Positions 55,780 through 64,000 are shown, counted from the first letter of the stretch. The stretch: DNA of 64,000 nucleotides from Patiriisocius sp047731265 (GCF_047731265.1 NZ_CP159835.1:3038001-3102000); one strand, 5' to 3'. The notes: generated by a model from the sequence alone, not told the origin. Numbers and translations are program-made.

Positions 55780-57942
55780 CTAAACCTTTTCTAGTGCTTC
55801 TAAACTCACATTGGTGGTAAACATGCCATAATTTACAATCGCCTTTTTCTTTTCTATCGTATCTATCGTGCCAATTGCTTTTCCATCCAGCATTCGTACG
55901 CGATCGCCTATTTTTAAAGTAACTTTTGGTTTAGGTGGCGGTGCTTTTTTTAATTCGGCTTTCTCTTTCTGTTTACGTTCTCTAATAACCTTTACTTTCT
56001 TTTCTACTTCTTGTTCAGTAATGCGCTCTTTTGCCTTTACTTTTTGCTTTTGTTTAGGAGCTATTTTTTTTCGTTTGCTATTTTCAACGAGTACCATTTT
56101 AAATAACTCATCCAGTAGCGATTTTTTTTTCTTATTGTTATGATAACGATCTGATAATGTGTCAAACTTTTTACCAATACTAAGGAGCTTTTGATTGCTA
56201 TCGTATAGTTCTTGATAGTTCTCTAATTTGTCCTGTAATTTTATATTAATTTCTTTGAGTTGCTGTTCTTCTTTCTTAGCTTTATCTGCAGAAGATTCCA
56301 AGGTTTCTGATGTTCTGCGAAGCTTAGCGCGTTCTTTTTGCAAATCAGCTATAGATTTATCAAACCGGATCTTTCCGCGGGCTACCTTCTTCTTTGCCTT
56401 GTTTATTAAACTATAGGGAATGCCATTTTTTTGAGCCACTTCAAAGGTAAATGAGCTACCCGCCTCTCCTAAATACAGTTTGTATAAGGGTTCTAGCGTA
56501 CCGCTATCAAAGAGCATGTTTGCATTACTGGCGTTCGGTAATTCACTTGCTAACAACTTAAGGTTTGCATAATGGGTTGTAATAATTCCAAAAGCTTCCC
56601 GTTCGTAAAAGACTTCTAAAAATGATTCTGCCAAAGCACCACCCAATTCTGGATCACTCCCTGTTCCAAATTCATCAATTAGAAAGAGTGTTTTATTATT
56701 GCACTTCTTTAAAAACTGATTCATCTTTTTAAGCCGATAGCTATAGGTACTTAAATGATTTTCAATAGATTGATTGTCACCAATATCCGTTAAAATGCGA
56801 TCAAAAAAGCAGAGTTCACTTTGTGGGTCTACGGGTATTAACATTCCGCTTTGCAAAAGCATTTGTAGTAAGCCAACAGTTTTTAGTGTGATACTCTTAC
56901 CGCCAGCATTGGGACCAGAAATGACTATGATTCTATCTTCGTGGACCAAACTAATAGATTGAGAATAGGTTTTCTCTTTCCGCTTTGTGTTTGAAATATA
57001 CAGCAAAGGATGAAAAGCATCAATAAGATGAAGCCTTCGCTCTTTAGTTATAATGGGTAATACCGCATTAATTGAGACTGCGTACTTTGCTTTTGAGTAA
57101 GTTGCATCTGTAGCAATTAAATATTCTTGATACTCAGTGAGCAGCTCTTTAAAAGGCCTTACGAACTCTGTAAGTTCTTTTAAAATTCTTTTTACTTCTT
57201 CACTTTCTTCATAAACAAGGTTGCTTAGTTCTGTAGTAAACTCAAATGTTTCTTGCGGCTCCATATAAACAATTCTTCCTGTTTTTGAAGTCCCTAAAAC
57301 CGTTCCTTTTACTTTGCGACGATGCATTGCTTTTACGGCTAGAACACGCCTATTTTCAACAACAGTTTCTCTAATTTCATCGAGATAGTCGCTGCTAGCA
57401 TACTTTGTCAATGCTTTTGTAAATGAAGAGTTTATTTGTCCTTTAACGCTATTGAGTCTGCGACGAATGATCCCTAACTGCGGAGATGCCTCATCTTTAA
57501 CCTCCCCATATTTGTCAAAGACCGCGTGTATCTGGGTTGCAATTTCTGGATGATAAAAAATAGCCTCAGAAAAATGATTGAGCTGAATATAAAACTCTTG
57601 ATACTTTTTAAAGAACTTTAAGAGTACTTGTATGGTTTCTACAATTTGAAGTATTCTTCTAAAGGACGAAATTTCAAGCGTACTATTCTCAATACCCAGG
57701 AGTTTTAATTCTTTAAAAATAGGATCAAAACCGTGATTAGGAATGGGTGCGTCGCTTCCTAAAGAAGCGGTAAACTCTTTTACAGCCTGTAATTGAGGAA
57801 TTACATCAGCCAAGTCTTCAAACGGAGTTAATGCTGCTATACGTTCTTTTCCCGGCACGGTAATACAATACTCAGCAACTTGCTCAAGCACGGCAGGAAA
57901 TTCTAAATCTTGGAGTGTTTTTTTATCTATTTTTACCATCAT
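55780..57942 (-). CDS. MutS2-type ATPase lacking a Smr domain
   Basis: The 720-residue protein has MutS core and lever helices (about residues 40-310), an ABC-type ATPase (Walker A VISGPNAGGKSITLK near 340; FLIDEFGTGSDPELGGALAE near 410; THYANLKLLAS) and a long charged coiled-coil (about 510-640). It ends in a KOW-like beta segment (LKIGDRVRMLDGKAIGTIDT). Standard MutS2 (about 780 residues) carries a C-terminal Smr endonuclease domain, which is absent here. MutS2 acts on recombination intermediates or collided ribosomes; without Smr this version would need another nuclease or works by ATPase action only. Confidence 0.87.
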   Translation of the reverse strand: MMVKIDKKTLQDLEFPAVLEQVAEYCITVPGKERIAALTPFEDLADVIPQLQAVKEFTASLGSDAPIPNHGFDPIFKELKLLGIENSTLEISSFRRILQIVETIQVLLKFFKKYQEFYIQLNHFSEAIFYHPEIATQIHAVFDKYGEVKDEASPQLGIIRRRLNSVKGQINSSFTKALTKYASSDYLDEIRETVVENRRVLAVKAMHRRKVKGTVLGTSKTGRIVYMEPQETFEFTTELSNLVYEESEEVKRILKELTEFVRPFKELLTEYQEYLIATDATYSKAKYAVSINAVLPIITKERRLHLIDAFHPLLYISNTKRKEKTYSQSISLVHEDRIIVISGPNAGGKSITLKTVGLLQMLLQSGMLIPVDPQSELCFFDRILTDIGDNQSIENHLSTYSYRLKKMNQFLKKCNNKTLFLIDEFGTGSDPELGGALAESFLEVFYEREAFGIITTHYANLKLLASELPNASNANMLFDSGTLEPLYKLYLGEAGSSFTFEVAQKNGIPYSLINKAKKKVARGKIRFDKSIADLQKERAKLRRTSETLESSADKAKKEEQQLKEINIKLQDKLENYQELYDSNQKLLSIGKKFDTLSDRYHNNKKKKSLLDELFKMVLVENSKRKKIAPKQKQKVKAKERITEQEVEKKVKVIRERKQKEKAELKKAPPPKPKVTLKIGDRVRMLDGKAIGTIDTIEKKKAIVNYGMFTTNVSLEALEKV

Positions 57943-58039
57943 TGATTTCGCAGAAGGCGAAAATCTTTCTTAATTAGCAATTTGAAAATCGATAGTAACA
58001 TTAGTTAATTTCGAAAATTTATTTACAAAAATACACATA

Positions 58040-58705
58040 ATGGATGTAAAAATTGAACCCAGTTGGAACACTGTTTTAAAATCTGAATTTGAAAAACCAT
58101 ATTTTATTGGACTCCTTAATTTTGTTGAAGAAGAATATGAAAAGCATACGTGCTACCCACCAGTAAACCAGCTGTTTTCAGCTTTTGACTACACGCCCTT
58201 TAAAGAAGTTAAAGTGGTTATCATAGGCCAGGATCCATATCACGGAGCAGGGCAAGCACATGGTTTGTGTTTTTCAGTGGAAGATGGGATTAGGCATCCA
58301 CCTTCTTTAAACAATATCTTTAAAGAATTACAAGCAGATGAAGGAGTCTCAATTCCGAGTTCGGGAAATTTACAACGTTGGGCAAGTCAAGGTGTTTTAT
58401 TGCTAAACGCCACATTAACAGTGCGCGCCAATCAAGCGGGAAGTCATCAAAAAAAAGGATGGGAACAATTTACAGGTGCTGTTATTTCAAAAATTTCCAA
58501 AGAAAGAGAAGGTGTGGTTTTTTTACTTTGGGGTGGCTATGCTAAAAAGAAAGGGGCTATAATAGATACTAAGAAACACGAGGTACTCACTAGTGGTCAT
58601 CCATCACCTTTAAGTGCAAATAGGGGATATTGGTTTGGCAATAAACATTTTAGTGAAACGAACAAACATTTAATTGCTAATAAAAAGACTAAAATTGATT
58701 GGTAG
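58040..58705 (+). CDS. ung: Uracil-DNA glycosylase
   Basis: The 221-residue family 1 UDG removes uracil from DNA. It shows the water-activating motif VVIIGQDPYHGAGQAHGLCF near residue 64, LLLNATLTV, and the minor-groove motif TSGHPSPLSANRG near 185. Length is typical. It is divergent from the MutS-II gene with about 97 nt between them and followed by a hairpin. Confidence 0.96.
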   Translation: MDVKIEPSWNTVLKSEFEKPYFIGLLNFVEEEYEKHTCYPPVNQLFSAFDYTPFKEVKVVIIGQDPYHGAGQAHGLCFSVEDGIRHPPSLNNIFKELQADEGVSIPSSGNLQRWASQGVLLLNATLTVRANQAGSHQKKGWEQFTGAVISKISKEREGVVFLLWGGYAKKKGAIIDTKKHEVLTSGHPSPLSANRGYWFGNKHFSETNKHLIANKKTKIDW

Positions 58706-58713
58706 AAAAAAAC

Positions 58714-58755
58714 AAGCCAACTAATTTACTGCTGTTGCAATAAAACAATTGGCTT
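58714..58755. terminator. Possible terminator after ung
   Basis: AAGCCAA (58714-58720) pairs with TTGGCTT (58749-58755) across a long loop, preceded by an A-run. It lies between ung and the small minus-strand gene. Confidence 0.5.
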
Positions 58756-58788
58756 ATCCTACTTAAACTATTTAAACTTAAACTAAAA

Positions 58789-58896
58789 TTACTCTTTATC
58801 TGAAATGTTAGGCTCTGTTGCATCATTGCAACTAAACTGCAATAACAAAAAATTGATACCTAAAAGCGTGCCTAAAATGATTAAAAATGTGATCAT
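58789..58896 (-). CDS. Small single-span membrane protein
   Basis: A 35-codon minus-strand frame from ATG 58896 reads ITFLIILGTLLGINFLLLQF followed by SCNDATEPNISDKE and TAA. It has one membrane helix, a Cys after it and an acidic tail. Similar very short proteins occur in flavobacteria. It is below usual gene-calling size. The function is unknown. Confidence 0.5.
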   Translation of the reverse strand: MITFLIILGTLLGINFLLLQFSCNDATEPNISDKE

Positions 58897-58997
58897 ATAT
58901 ATGAGATTATATAATTAAGATGCATTATCTTTTAATGGGTTGCGTTCAGAATTAAAAAAAAACCAGAAAAACTTAAAGACGCTAAGCTAATATTCTC

Positions 58998-59846
58998 TTA
59001 GCTCAATATTTTAGTAGGCTTAAGTGTAGCGTCAATTAATTCTAATTGTAGTAATTTTTTCTGGACACGTTTTAATTCTAATTCAGTGAGCTTGTTTTGA
59101 CTCCAGTGTGTGAGTGAAAGCCATTCTTGAACATCTTCTAGCTTTTGATCATAACGCCTTGAAATCACGGTGTCAATTCCAGGAATTTCTTTGAAGGTTT
59201 TAGTAGTATGGTTAATGATTTCTAAAATATCTTTGATTTCTTGAGGGTTCTTTTTTAAAACTTCATTTCGCACGGCTATCACAAAACACGGCCAAGGAGT
59301 AGGGCATTCTCCTAAAAGTTTAAAAGGACCATTATCTACGTGGGGTTTTGTCATAAATTTTTCCCACATAAAATAATCGCCGCGACCTTCTGGCAATGCT
59401 TCTAAAGCTCCCTCTAAATCTTTGATTACCTCAAAATCAAGATCTTTCTCGGTATCCCAACCTTGTTTTTCTGCGTGCACATAAGCCATTAAATGAGAAC
59501 CTGAGCCATATCTACTAATTGCAGCCTTTGTTCCTTTTAAATCCTCAATTTCATTATAGGTACTATTCTTTGCGGAGTGTATCCCCCATAATAAAGGAGA
59601 TTTTACAAAAACTTGAACTATTTTACAATCATTGCCATTAATGATGTCACGAATAATCCCTTCAGTAAGGATAACTGCCATATCAATTTCTTCTTCGCGC
59701 AATGCATTGCACATTTCTCCGGTCCCGCCAGCATAATCTTTCCAACGCAAATTGATATTCTTTTTTTGATATTCTTTGTCCTTAAGAGTAATATACCAAG
59801 GAAGGTTAAAATGTTCTGGCACTCCGCCAATCTTTAAATTTTTCAT
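58998..59846 (-). CDS. Cytoplasmic type-2 substrate-binding-like protein (THI5/SsuA-like)
   Basis: The 282-residue protein has a periplasmic-binding-protein fold: KIGGVPEHFNLPWYITLKDK, a GTGEMCNAL ligand-loop-like motif, VAVILTEG-type AVILTEGIIRDIING and YGSGSHLMAYVHAEKQGW. It lacks any signal peptide, and no ABC permease or ATPase is adjacent. It is therefore more likely a cytoplasmic sensor or enzyme-like homologue, as in the fungal THI5/Ca3427 group, than a transport component. It starts 28 nt downstream of the nucleoside phosphorylase stop on the same strand, suggesting a base or nucleoside-related ligand. Confidence 0.75.
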   Translation of the reverse strand: MKNLKIGGVPEHFNLPWYITLKDKEYQKKNINLRWKDYAGGTGEMCNALREEEIDMAVILTEGIIRDIINGNDCKIVQVFVKSPLLWGIHSAKNSTYNEIEDLKGTKAAISRYGSGSHLMAYVHAEKQGWDTEKDLDFEVIKDLEGALEALPEGRGDYFMWEKFMTKPHVDNGPFKLLGECPTPWPCFVIAVRNEVLKKNPQEIKDILEIINHTTKTFKEIPGIDTVISRRYDQKLEDVQEWLSLTHWSQNKLTELELKRVQKKLLQLELIDATLKPTKILS

Positions 59847-59873
59847 CGCAATACCTACTATTAGAATATATAT

Positions 59874-60731
59874 TTAATCAATACTTTTTACAAGTATGTC
59901 TAATGTCTTTTTTATTAAACTATCAACTGTCTTCTTTGGTCTATCACTAAACGTGCCAAGTGCTCTATTGGCTATAATTGCATTTAGTGAAATAGCCTTA
60001 TGTCCTAATAACGCTGCCATTCCATAAATTCCAGAAGTTTCCATTTCAAGATTTGTAATGCTCGTCCCTTGATAGTTAAAACGTTCCAGTTTGTTGTTTA
60101 ATTCTCCATCTTCCAATCCTAATCTCAATTTTCTGCCTTGCGGTCCATAAAAGCCAACATTGGTTGCCGTTGTGCCTTTTATAAAGTCTTCTTTTAAAAA
60201 CATCCCTAACAAATTTGAATCTCCTTTTACAACATAAGGAATCGATTTGTTTTTATTCCAACTAGTTTGTGCTACAAGTGCCTTTGAAAAAGCAGTATCT
60301 AAAAAATTAGTATTTCCATAAAAGTGCAACAGATTGTCAAAACCAATGGCAGTTTCGGTCACTAGAAAACTATCCATAGCAATGTCGGCTTGTATGGCTC
60401 CAGAGGTACCTATTCTTATAAAAGTTAGTGAGGTGAATTGCTCTTTAATCGTTTTATTTTTTAGGTCTATGTTAACCAATGCATCCAATTCATTAAATAC
60501 AATATCAATATTATCAGTTCCTATTCCTGTGGAAATAACAGTGATTCTTTTGCCTTTGTATTTGCCAGTTTCTGTTTTAAATTCTCGGCGCTGTTTTGAC
60601 ACTTCAATACTATCAAAGTGTTTGGACACGCCACTAACGCGGTCTGGATCACCTACCGTTACTATGGTGTGGGATATATCTGATGGAAGTAGCTTTAAAT
60701 GATAAATGCTACCATCGTCATTAAGGATCAA
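59874..60731 (-). CDS. Nucleoside phosphorylase
   Basis: The 285-residue protein belongs to the PNP/UDP family 1. It has TVGDPDRVSGVSKHF near the N-terminus (phosphate-binding loop), TVISTGIGTDNIDIV and FIRIGTSGAIQ, and SITNLEMETSGIYGMAALLG, where the Glu-Met-Glu segment binds ribose. It splits a nucleoside to base and ribose-1-phosphate; uridine or purine preference cannot be fixed from sequence. It is co-directional with and just upstream of the substrate-binding-like gene. Confidence 0.9.
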   Translation of the reverse strand: MILNDDGSIYHLKLLPSDISHTIVTVGDPDRVSGVSKHFDSIEVSKQRREFKTETGKYKGKRITVISTGIGTDNIDIVFNELDALVNIDLKNKTIKEQFTSLTFIRIGTSGAIQADIAMDSFLVTETAIGFDNLLHFYGNTNFLDTAFSKALVAQTSWNKNKSIPYVVKGDSNLLGMFLKEDFIKGTTATNVGFYGPQGRKLRLGLEDGELNNKLERFNYQGTSITNLEMETSGIYGMAALLGHKAISLNAIIANRALGTFSDRPKKTVDSLIKKTLDILVKSID

Positions 60732-60883
60732 TTCGCTTGGCGAAAGAGGGTTTAGATTTTCGATTTTGAAAGTACCATGTACAATTTATTTATTATTGAT
60801 CATTTCTTATTTTACCGGTTGGTTATTTTTGAATCATATTCAAGATTTTTTTGAAAATCGCAAATCGCCAATCAAAAATCCAC

Positions 60884-61210
60884 TCAGCCTCCAACACGTT
60901 TAGTTTTAAAGCCTTTATCTTGTAAGAACTTCATGATTTTATCGCGATAATCTCCTTGGATAATAATCTGTTCATTTTTAAAACTTCCGCCAACACTGAG
61001 CATCTTTTTGATCTCTTTTGCTAACTGCTTAAAATCACTGTCAGCTCCTGAGTATCCTTCTATTATAGTAATGGGTTTGCCTTTGCGTTTTTCGTATTTG
61101 CAAATCATAGGTTCGTCTTGTAACCAAAATGTATTATCGGTTTCAACTTTGGGAATCTCTTTTTCCTCGTGCTCTGGGAATAGGTTTTTCAATTGATCTT
61201 TTAAGTCCAT
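60884..61210 (-). CDS. SUI1/eIF1-like translation initiation factor (YciH)
   Basis: From ATG 61210 the protein has 108 residues: an N-terminal helix and linker (DLKDQLKNLFPEHEEKEIPK) and a SUI1 domain (KRKGKPITIIEGYSGADSDF, KKMLSVGGSFKNEQIIIQG, GFKTKRVGG). The frame is open to 61261, but that upstream part (IKKIPAFAETN) reads like a dispersed intergenic motif. In eukaryotes the homologue checks start-codon choice; bacterial YciH has been linked to initiation fidelity. That function is of interest because of the non-AUG starts suspected in this window. Confidence 0.9.
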   Translation of the reverse strand: MDLKDQLKNLFPEHEEKEIPKVETDNTFWLQDEPMICKYEKRKGKPITIIEGYSGADSDFKQLAKEIKKMLSVGGSFKNEQIIIQGDYRDKIMKFLQDKGFKTKRVGG

Positions 61211-61284
61211 GTTTGTTTCCGCGAAGGCAGGTATCTTTTTTATGAAATATTTTATAAACAAGTCAAATTTGAAAACGGTGTAAG

Positions 61285-61470
61285 CTATTTATTGCTACGA
61301 AATCTTAAATCAGAAACTTCTTTATTTCTATCAGCTATTGCTTTTTCTTTTCTTTCAGATCTAACTTTATTCTGTAAAGATATCGTTTAATTAAGCTTTG
61401 GAGGAGGTGGCGCTTTTAAAACAAGCGTATTATTTTGAGGATTTTTAAAACTCCTAGTAATTCCGTACAT
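61285..61470 (-). pseudogene. Small hypothetical protein with in-frame TAA
   Basis: From ATG 61470 the minus strand reads YGITRSFKNPQNNTLVLKAP PPPKLN, then TAA, and remains readable in the same frame (TISLQNKVRSERKEKAIADR, NKEVSDLRFRSNK) to TAG 61285-61287. The coherent, basic downstream half indicates one former gene of about 61 residues with a single nonsense codon, or two tiny genes. The family is unknown. It directly follows another broken gene on the same strand (ATG 1 nt after that gene's TAA). Confidence 0.45.
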
Positions 61471-61471
61471 A

Positions 61472-61799
61472 TTAATTTTCAATCAGATTATCAGAGTTAA
61501 AGTTACGATAAATAAGCCATTTTAATTTTTCATAAATTAACGTTCCACAATAATTGTCTAAAATACCGCTGTACGTTTCTCCATTATCATTTCCTTTAAA
61601 GGATTCAAGAGTTTTAATCTCAAAGCTATTATTGTTAGAGTCAGTTTTTGAAACCGCTGCTATATCTATAGATTCAGCGTTATCAAGGGCGATTTGCGAT
61701 AATACTTTTAAATTACCACTATTCTTGCGGTCACACGCAAAATACTTTTACGGTATTGATAAGCGTTCAAAATAATAATAAAATAATTTTGCTTTTCAT
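61472..61799 (-). pseudogene. Secreted small protein with a nonsense codon and a frameshift
   Basis: From ATG 61799 the signal peptide reads MKSKIILLLF, then TGA, then TLINTVKVF. A one-base shift in the T-run near 61738 changes the frame to ACDRKNSGNLKVLSQIALDN, and reading continues smoothly (AESIDIAAVSKT ... YCGTLIYEKLKWLIYRNF ... NLIEN) to TAA 61472-61474. The reconstructed protein is about 108 residues, probably periplasmic or a lipoprotein (VFAC). Two independent lesions support decay. The family is unknown. Confidence 0.6.
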
Positions 61800-61864
61800 T
61801 TTTTCAGCTTGTGGTCAAGTATTATATAAAGACAAGTTTTTCATTTTACTTATTTTCAATAAAG

Positions 61865-62815
61865 CTACTCTTTAATCAATCCGATCTCAACAAGGCGCTG
61901 GTGTAAAAAATCCCCGGCAGAAATATCATCAAACGCTTTCGGGCTCTTTTCATCTACGCATTCTGGCATACAGCTTAAATCCATATCACCACGAGGATGC
62001 ATAAAAAACGGAATTGAAAATCGAGGGTTCGCCCATTGTTCTTTTGGTGGGTTTGCCACACGGTGAATCGTAGAACGCAGTTTATTATTGGTATGCCTTT
62101 CCAGCATATCTCCAACGTTTATAACGAGTTCATCTTCCTGTGGTATCGCGTCAATCCACTCACCATCTTTACGCAATACTTGCAAACCTCCTGAGGAAGC
62201 CCCCATAAGTAAAGTAATTAAATTTATATCTCCGTGTGCTCCTGCACGCACAGCGCCTTGGGGTTCCTTAGTAATAGGAGGGTAGTGGATAGGACGTAAA
62301 ATACTGTTTCCATTTGCTGCCCAATGATCAAAGTAATGTTCCTCAACGCCAATGTATAAAGCCAAAGCCCTCAATACATAGACTCCCGTTTTCTCGAGCA
62401 TTCTATAGGCATCCATACCTGTTGTATTAAAATTGGGGAGTTCTTTGACCAGAACATTATCTGGATATTTTTCTTTCAACTTTGCATCTTCTGATGGTTC
62501 TTGTCCAAAATGCCAAAACTCTTTTAAGTCTCCTTCTTTTTTTCCTTTTGCGTGTTCTTTACCAAAAGAAACATAGCCTCTTTGTCCTCCTAAGCCTTCT
62601 ATCTCATAGGCTTCTTTAATTTCTAAGGGAAGTGCGAAAAATGCTTTTATTTCTTTATAAAGACCGTCCACTAGCGCATCACTCAGAAAATGATTTTTTA
62701 GCGATACAAAGCCTATTTCTTCATAGGCAACTCCTATTTGGGACACAAACTTTTGCCTACGTTTTGGGTCATCACTTAAAAAATCTGACAAATCTACGCT
62801 AGGAATATTATTCAT
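61865..62815 (-). CDS. Isopenicillin-N-synthase-like 2OG-Fe(II) oxygenase
   Basis: The 316-residue protein has a DIOX_N N-terminal region (VDLSDFLSDDPKRRQKFVSQ, GFVSLKNHFL) and the double-stranded beta-helix core. The iron ligands are in GAHGDINLITLLM (His-x-Asp) and LRSTIHRVANPP (distal His); the 2-oxoglutarate Arg-x-Ser is in PRFSIPFFMHP. It hydroxylates or desaturates an unidentified small molecule. No NRPS or beta-lactam genes are nearby, so the penicillin name is only a family label. It is divergent from the E1 gene across 121 nt. Confidence 0.9.
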   Translation of the reverse strand: MNNIPSVDLSDFLSDDPKRRQKFVSQIGVAYEEIGFVSLKNHFLSDALVDGLYKEIKAFFALPLEIKEAYEIEGLGGQRGYVSFGKEHAKGKKEGDLKEFWHFGQEPSEDAKLKEKYPDNVLVKELPNFNTTGMDAYRMLEKTGVYVLRALALYIGVEEHYFDHWAANGNSILRPIHYPPITKEPQGAVRAGAHGDINLITLLMGASSGGLQVLRKDGEWIDAIPQEDELVINVGDMLERHTNNKLRSTIHRVANPPKEQWANPRFSIPFFMHPRGDMDLSCMPECVDEKSPKAFDDISAGDFLHQRLVEIGLIKE

Positions 62816-62936
62816 AAGAGTTTATTTTGTTCACAAAGATACCAAAATAGCGTTGGAAAACGCAGTGCAAATAAATACGATTGTACTTCGCAACGTTTCA
62901 TAATTTTTTTACTTTTGAAGATACTTAACAAAGGCT

Positions 62937-64000
62937 ATGAGTACAAAAATTGAACCTGACATATTTTTTGATTATCAAATTGATAATCTTGATAACACTA
63001 CCCTAGAAAATCTTTATAAAGCAATGTTAAAACCTCGGATGATTGAGGAAAAAATGCTGATTTTATTAAGAATGGGCAAAATTTCAAAATGGTTTAGTGG
63101 TATTGGCCAAGAAGCTATTTCAGTTGGTATTACAAGTGTTCTTAACAAAGAAGAATATATTTTACCAATGCACCGCAACCTTGGTGTCTTTACCACTCGT
63201 GAGATTCCCTTATATCGTTTGTTCTCACAATGGCAAGGAAAAGCGAATGGTTTTACAAAAGGTCGGGATCGTAGTTTTCATTTTGGTACACAAGAGTTCA
63301 ATATTGTTGGAATGATTTCTCATTTAGGGCCTCAATTTGGTGTAGCAGATGGGATTGCTCTTGGAAACAAACTCAAGAAAAACAAGCAAGTATGCGCCGT
63401 TTTCACGGGCGAGGGAGGAACTAGTGAAGGAGATATTCACGAAGCACTTAATGTAGCTTCCGTTTGGCAACTACCCGTTTTATTCTGTATAGAAAATAAT
63501 GGATACGGATTGTCAACACCTTCCAGCGAGCAATATTACTGCGAAAATCTTGCAGATCGAGGCAAAGGCTACGGAATGGAGTCTCACATTATTGAAGGAA
63601 ACAACATTATTGAAGTATATACTAAGGTAAAAGCTCTGGTCGAGGATATGCGCGAAAATCCGCGTCCTGTATTATTAGAGTTTAAAACCTTTAGAATGCG
63701 AGGCCATGAAGAGGCAAGTGGAACAAAGTATGTTCCAGAAGAATTAATTACCGAATGGGCAGAGAAAGATCCACTTATTAATTTTGAGAATTTCTTGTTG
63801 GCCAAAGGTATTATTACCGAAACCCAAATAGAAGAATTAAAAGTAGCTATAAAAGCTGAAATCGATGGTGGTTTAAATCTTGCTTTTGCAGAAGAAACAG
63901 TAAAAGCAGATTTAAGTACTGAGTTAAATGACGTATTTAAATCATTTGAATATCAGGAAGTTAAGCCTAATTCAACCACTGAAGAATTGCGATTGATTGA
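62937..64000 (+). CDS. 2-oxoacid dehydrogenase E1 component, alpha part (probable alpha/beta fusion), truncated
   Basis: The frame runs from ATG 62937 to the window end. The alpha subunit is clear: PRMIEEKMLILLRMGKISKW, MHRNLGVFTTREIPLYRLFS, and the thiamine diphosphate motif GEGGTSEGDIHEALN ... CIENNGYGLSTP. Typical Bacteroidota proteins of this type fuse E1 alpha and E1 beta in about 660 residues; the window ends at residue 354, near the start of the expected beta part. It oxidatively decarboxylates pyruvate or branched-chain 2-oxoacids. A TACTTTTG -7-like element lies at 62910-62917. Confidence 0.9.
   Translation, partial: MSTKIEPDIFFDYQIDNLDNTTLENLYKAMLKPRMIEEKMLILLRMGKISKWFSGIGQEAISVGITSVLNKEEYILPMHRNLGVFTTREIPLYRLFSQWQGKANGFTKGRDRSFHFGTQEFNIVGMISHLGPQFGVADGIALGNKLKKNKQVCAVFTGEGGTSEGDIHEALNVASVWQLPVLFCIENNGYGLSTPSSEQYYCENLADRGKGYGMESHIIEGNNIIEVYTKVKALVEDMRENPRPVLLEFKTFRMRGHEEASGTKYVPEELITEWAEKDPLINFENFLLAKGIITETQIEELKVAIKAEIDGGLNLAFAEETVKADLSTELNDVFKSFEYQEVKPNSTTEELRLI

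Noticed and set aside
61211..61261. N-terminal extension of the SUI1 protein (IKKIPAFAETN)
   Set aside because: The extension encodes a sequence typical of a dispersed GCGAAGGCAGG intergenic motif, and the family start fits ATG 61210.
1..64000. TGA read as tryptophan or another amino acid (genetic-code change)
   Set aside because: Tryptophan is TGG throughout intact genes and the gene at 36782-37486 ends in TGA; the in-frame TGA codons occur only in small genes that also carry other lesions or are poorly conserved.
1..64000. CRISPR arrays, insertion sequences, prophage or conjugative elements
   Set aside because: No regularly spaced repeats, transposase, integrase or phage genes were seen; the tRNA cluster has no flanking attachment-like duplication.

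Overview
The window is a chromosomal segment of a Flavobacteriaceae-type Bacteroidota. It is AT-rich, with promoters of the TTTG-N19-TAnnTTTG type. Diagnostic genes include a Bacteroidota-type LptD, DUF4369/TlpA and DUF4159 proteins, a secreted protein with the VGIGTTTP start, bacillithiol synthase BshA, a GH3/beta-lactamase fusion, and a fused E1 alpha/beta 2-oxoacid dehydrogenase. I see no phage, transposase, CRISPR array, rRNA or origin. Three tRNA genes (Ser-GCT, Pro-TGG, Arg-TCT) lie at 17.83-18.13 kb.

Layout. 1-9.2 kb: a truncated choice-of-anchor B protein, NAD(P)HX repair enzyme, TlpA-like lipoprotein, histidine ammonia-lyase, a small STAS-like protein, two decayed genes and clpC. 9.4-20.1 kb: gyrA, a TPR protein, an NlpC/P60 hydrolase with a thiolase, a 7TM-HD phosphodiesterase, the tRNA cluster and a THUMP-like methyltransferase. 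20.5-28.2 kb: DUF4159 protein, rsmE, tsaD, tamB and a RidA protein. 28.4-36.8 kb: envelope genes (lptD, amidase, MCE protein) running into an operon with two Fe-S proteins and a HAD protein. 36.8-49 kb: two secreted proteins, the GH3/beta-lactamase fusion, bshA, a FAD/Fe-S oxidoreductase, aroC and a dicarboxylate symporter. 50-53.1 kb: a three-gene operon (ATP-grasp ligase, N-formylglutamate amidohydrolase-like, QEGLA/DUF1704 metallopeptidase). 53.2-55.2 kb: a patch of broken genes. 55.3-64 kb: DCC protein, MutS-II protein, ung, a substrate-binding-like protein with a nucleoside phosphorylase, SUI1, two more broken genes, a 2OG-Fe(II) oxygenase and the E1 gene cut by the window end.

Two themes stand out. 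First, the 50-53.1 kb operon pairs an ATP-grasp ligase with a relative of the eukaryotic tubulin detyrosinase family. In an organism carrying bacillithiol rather than glutathione genes here, this looks like an undescribed ligation/removal system. Second, there is an unusual density of lesions: at least nine small genes are broken by in-frame stops or 1-nt frameshifts. In addition, tsaD is out of frame at an A10 tract, and tamB, the first gene and one pseudogene have ATC or ATA where ATG is expected. The long core genes (gyrA, clpC, tamB body, lptD) are intact, so random sequencing error alone does not explain the pattern well, although tsaD could be an assembly artefact.
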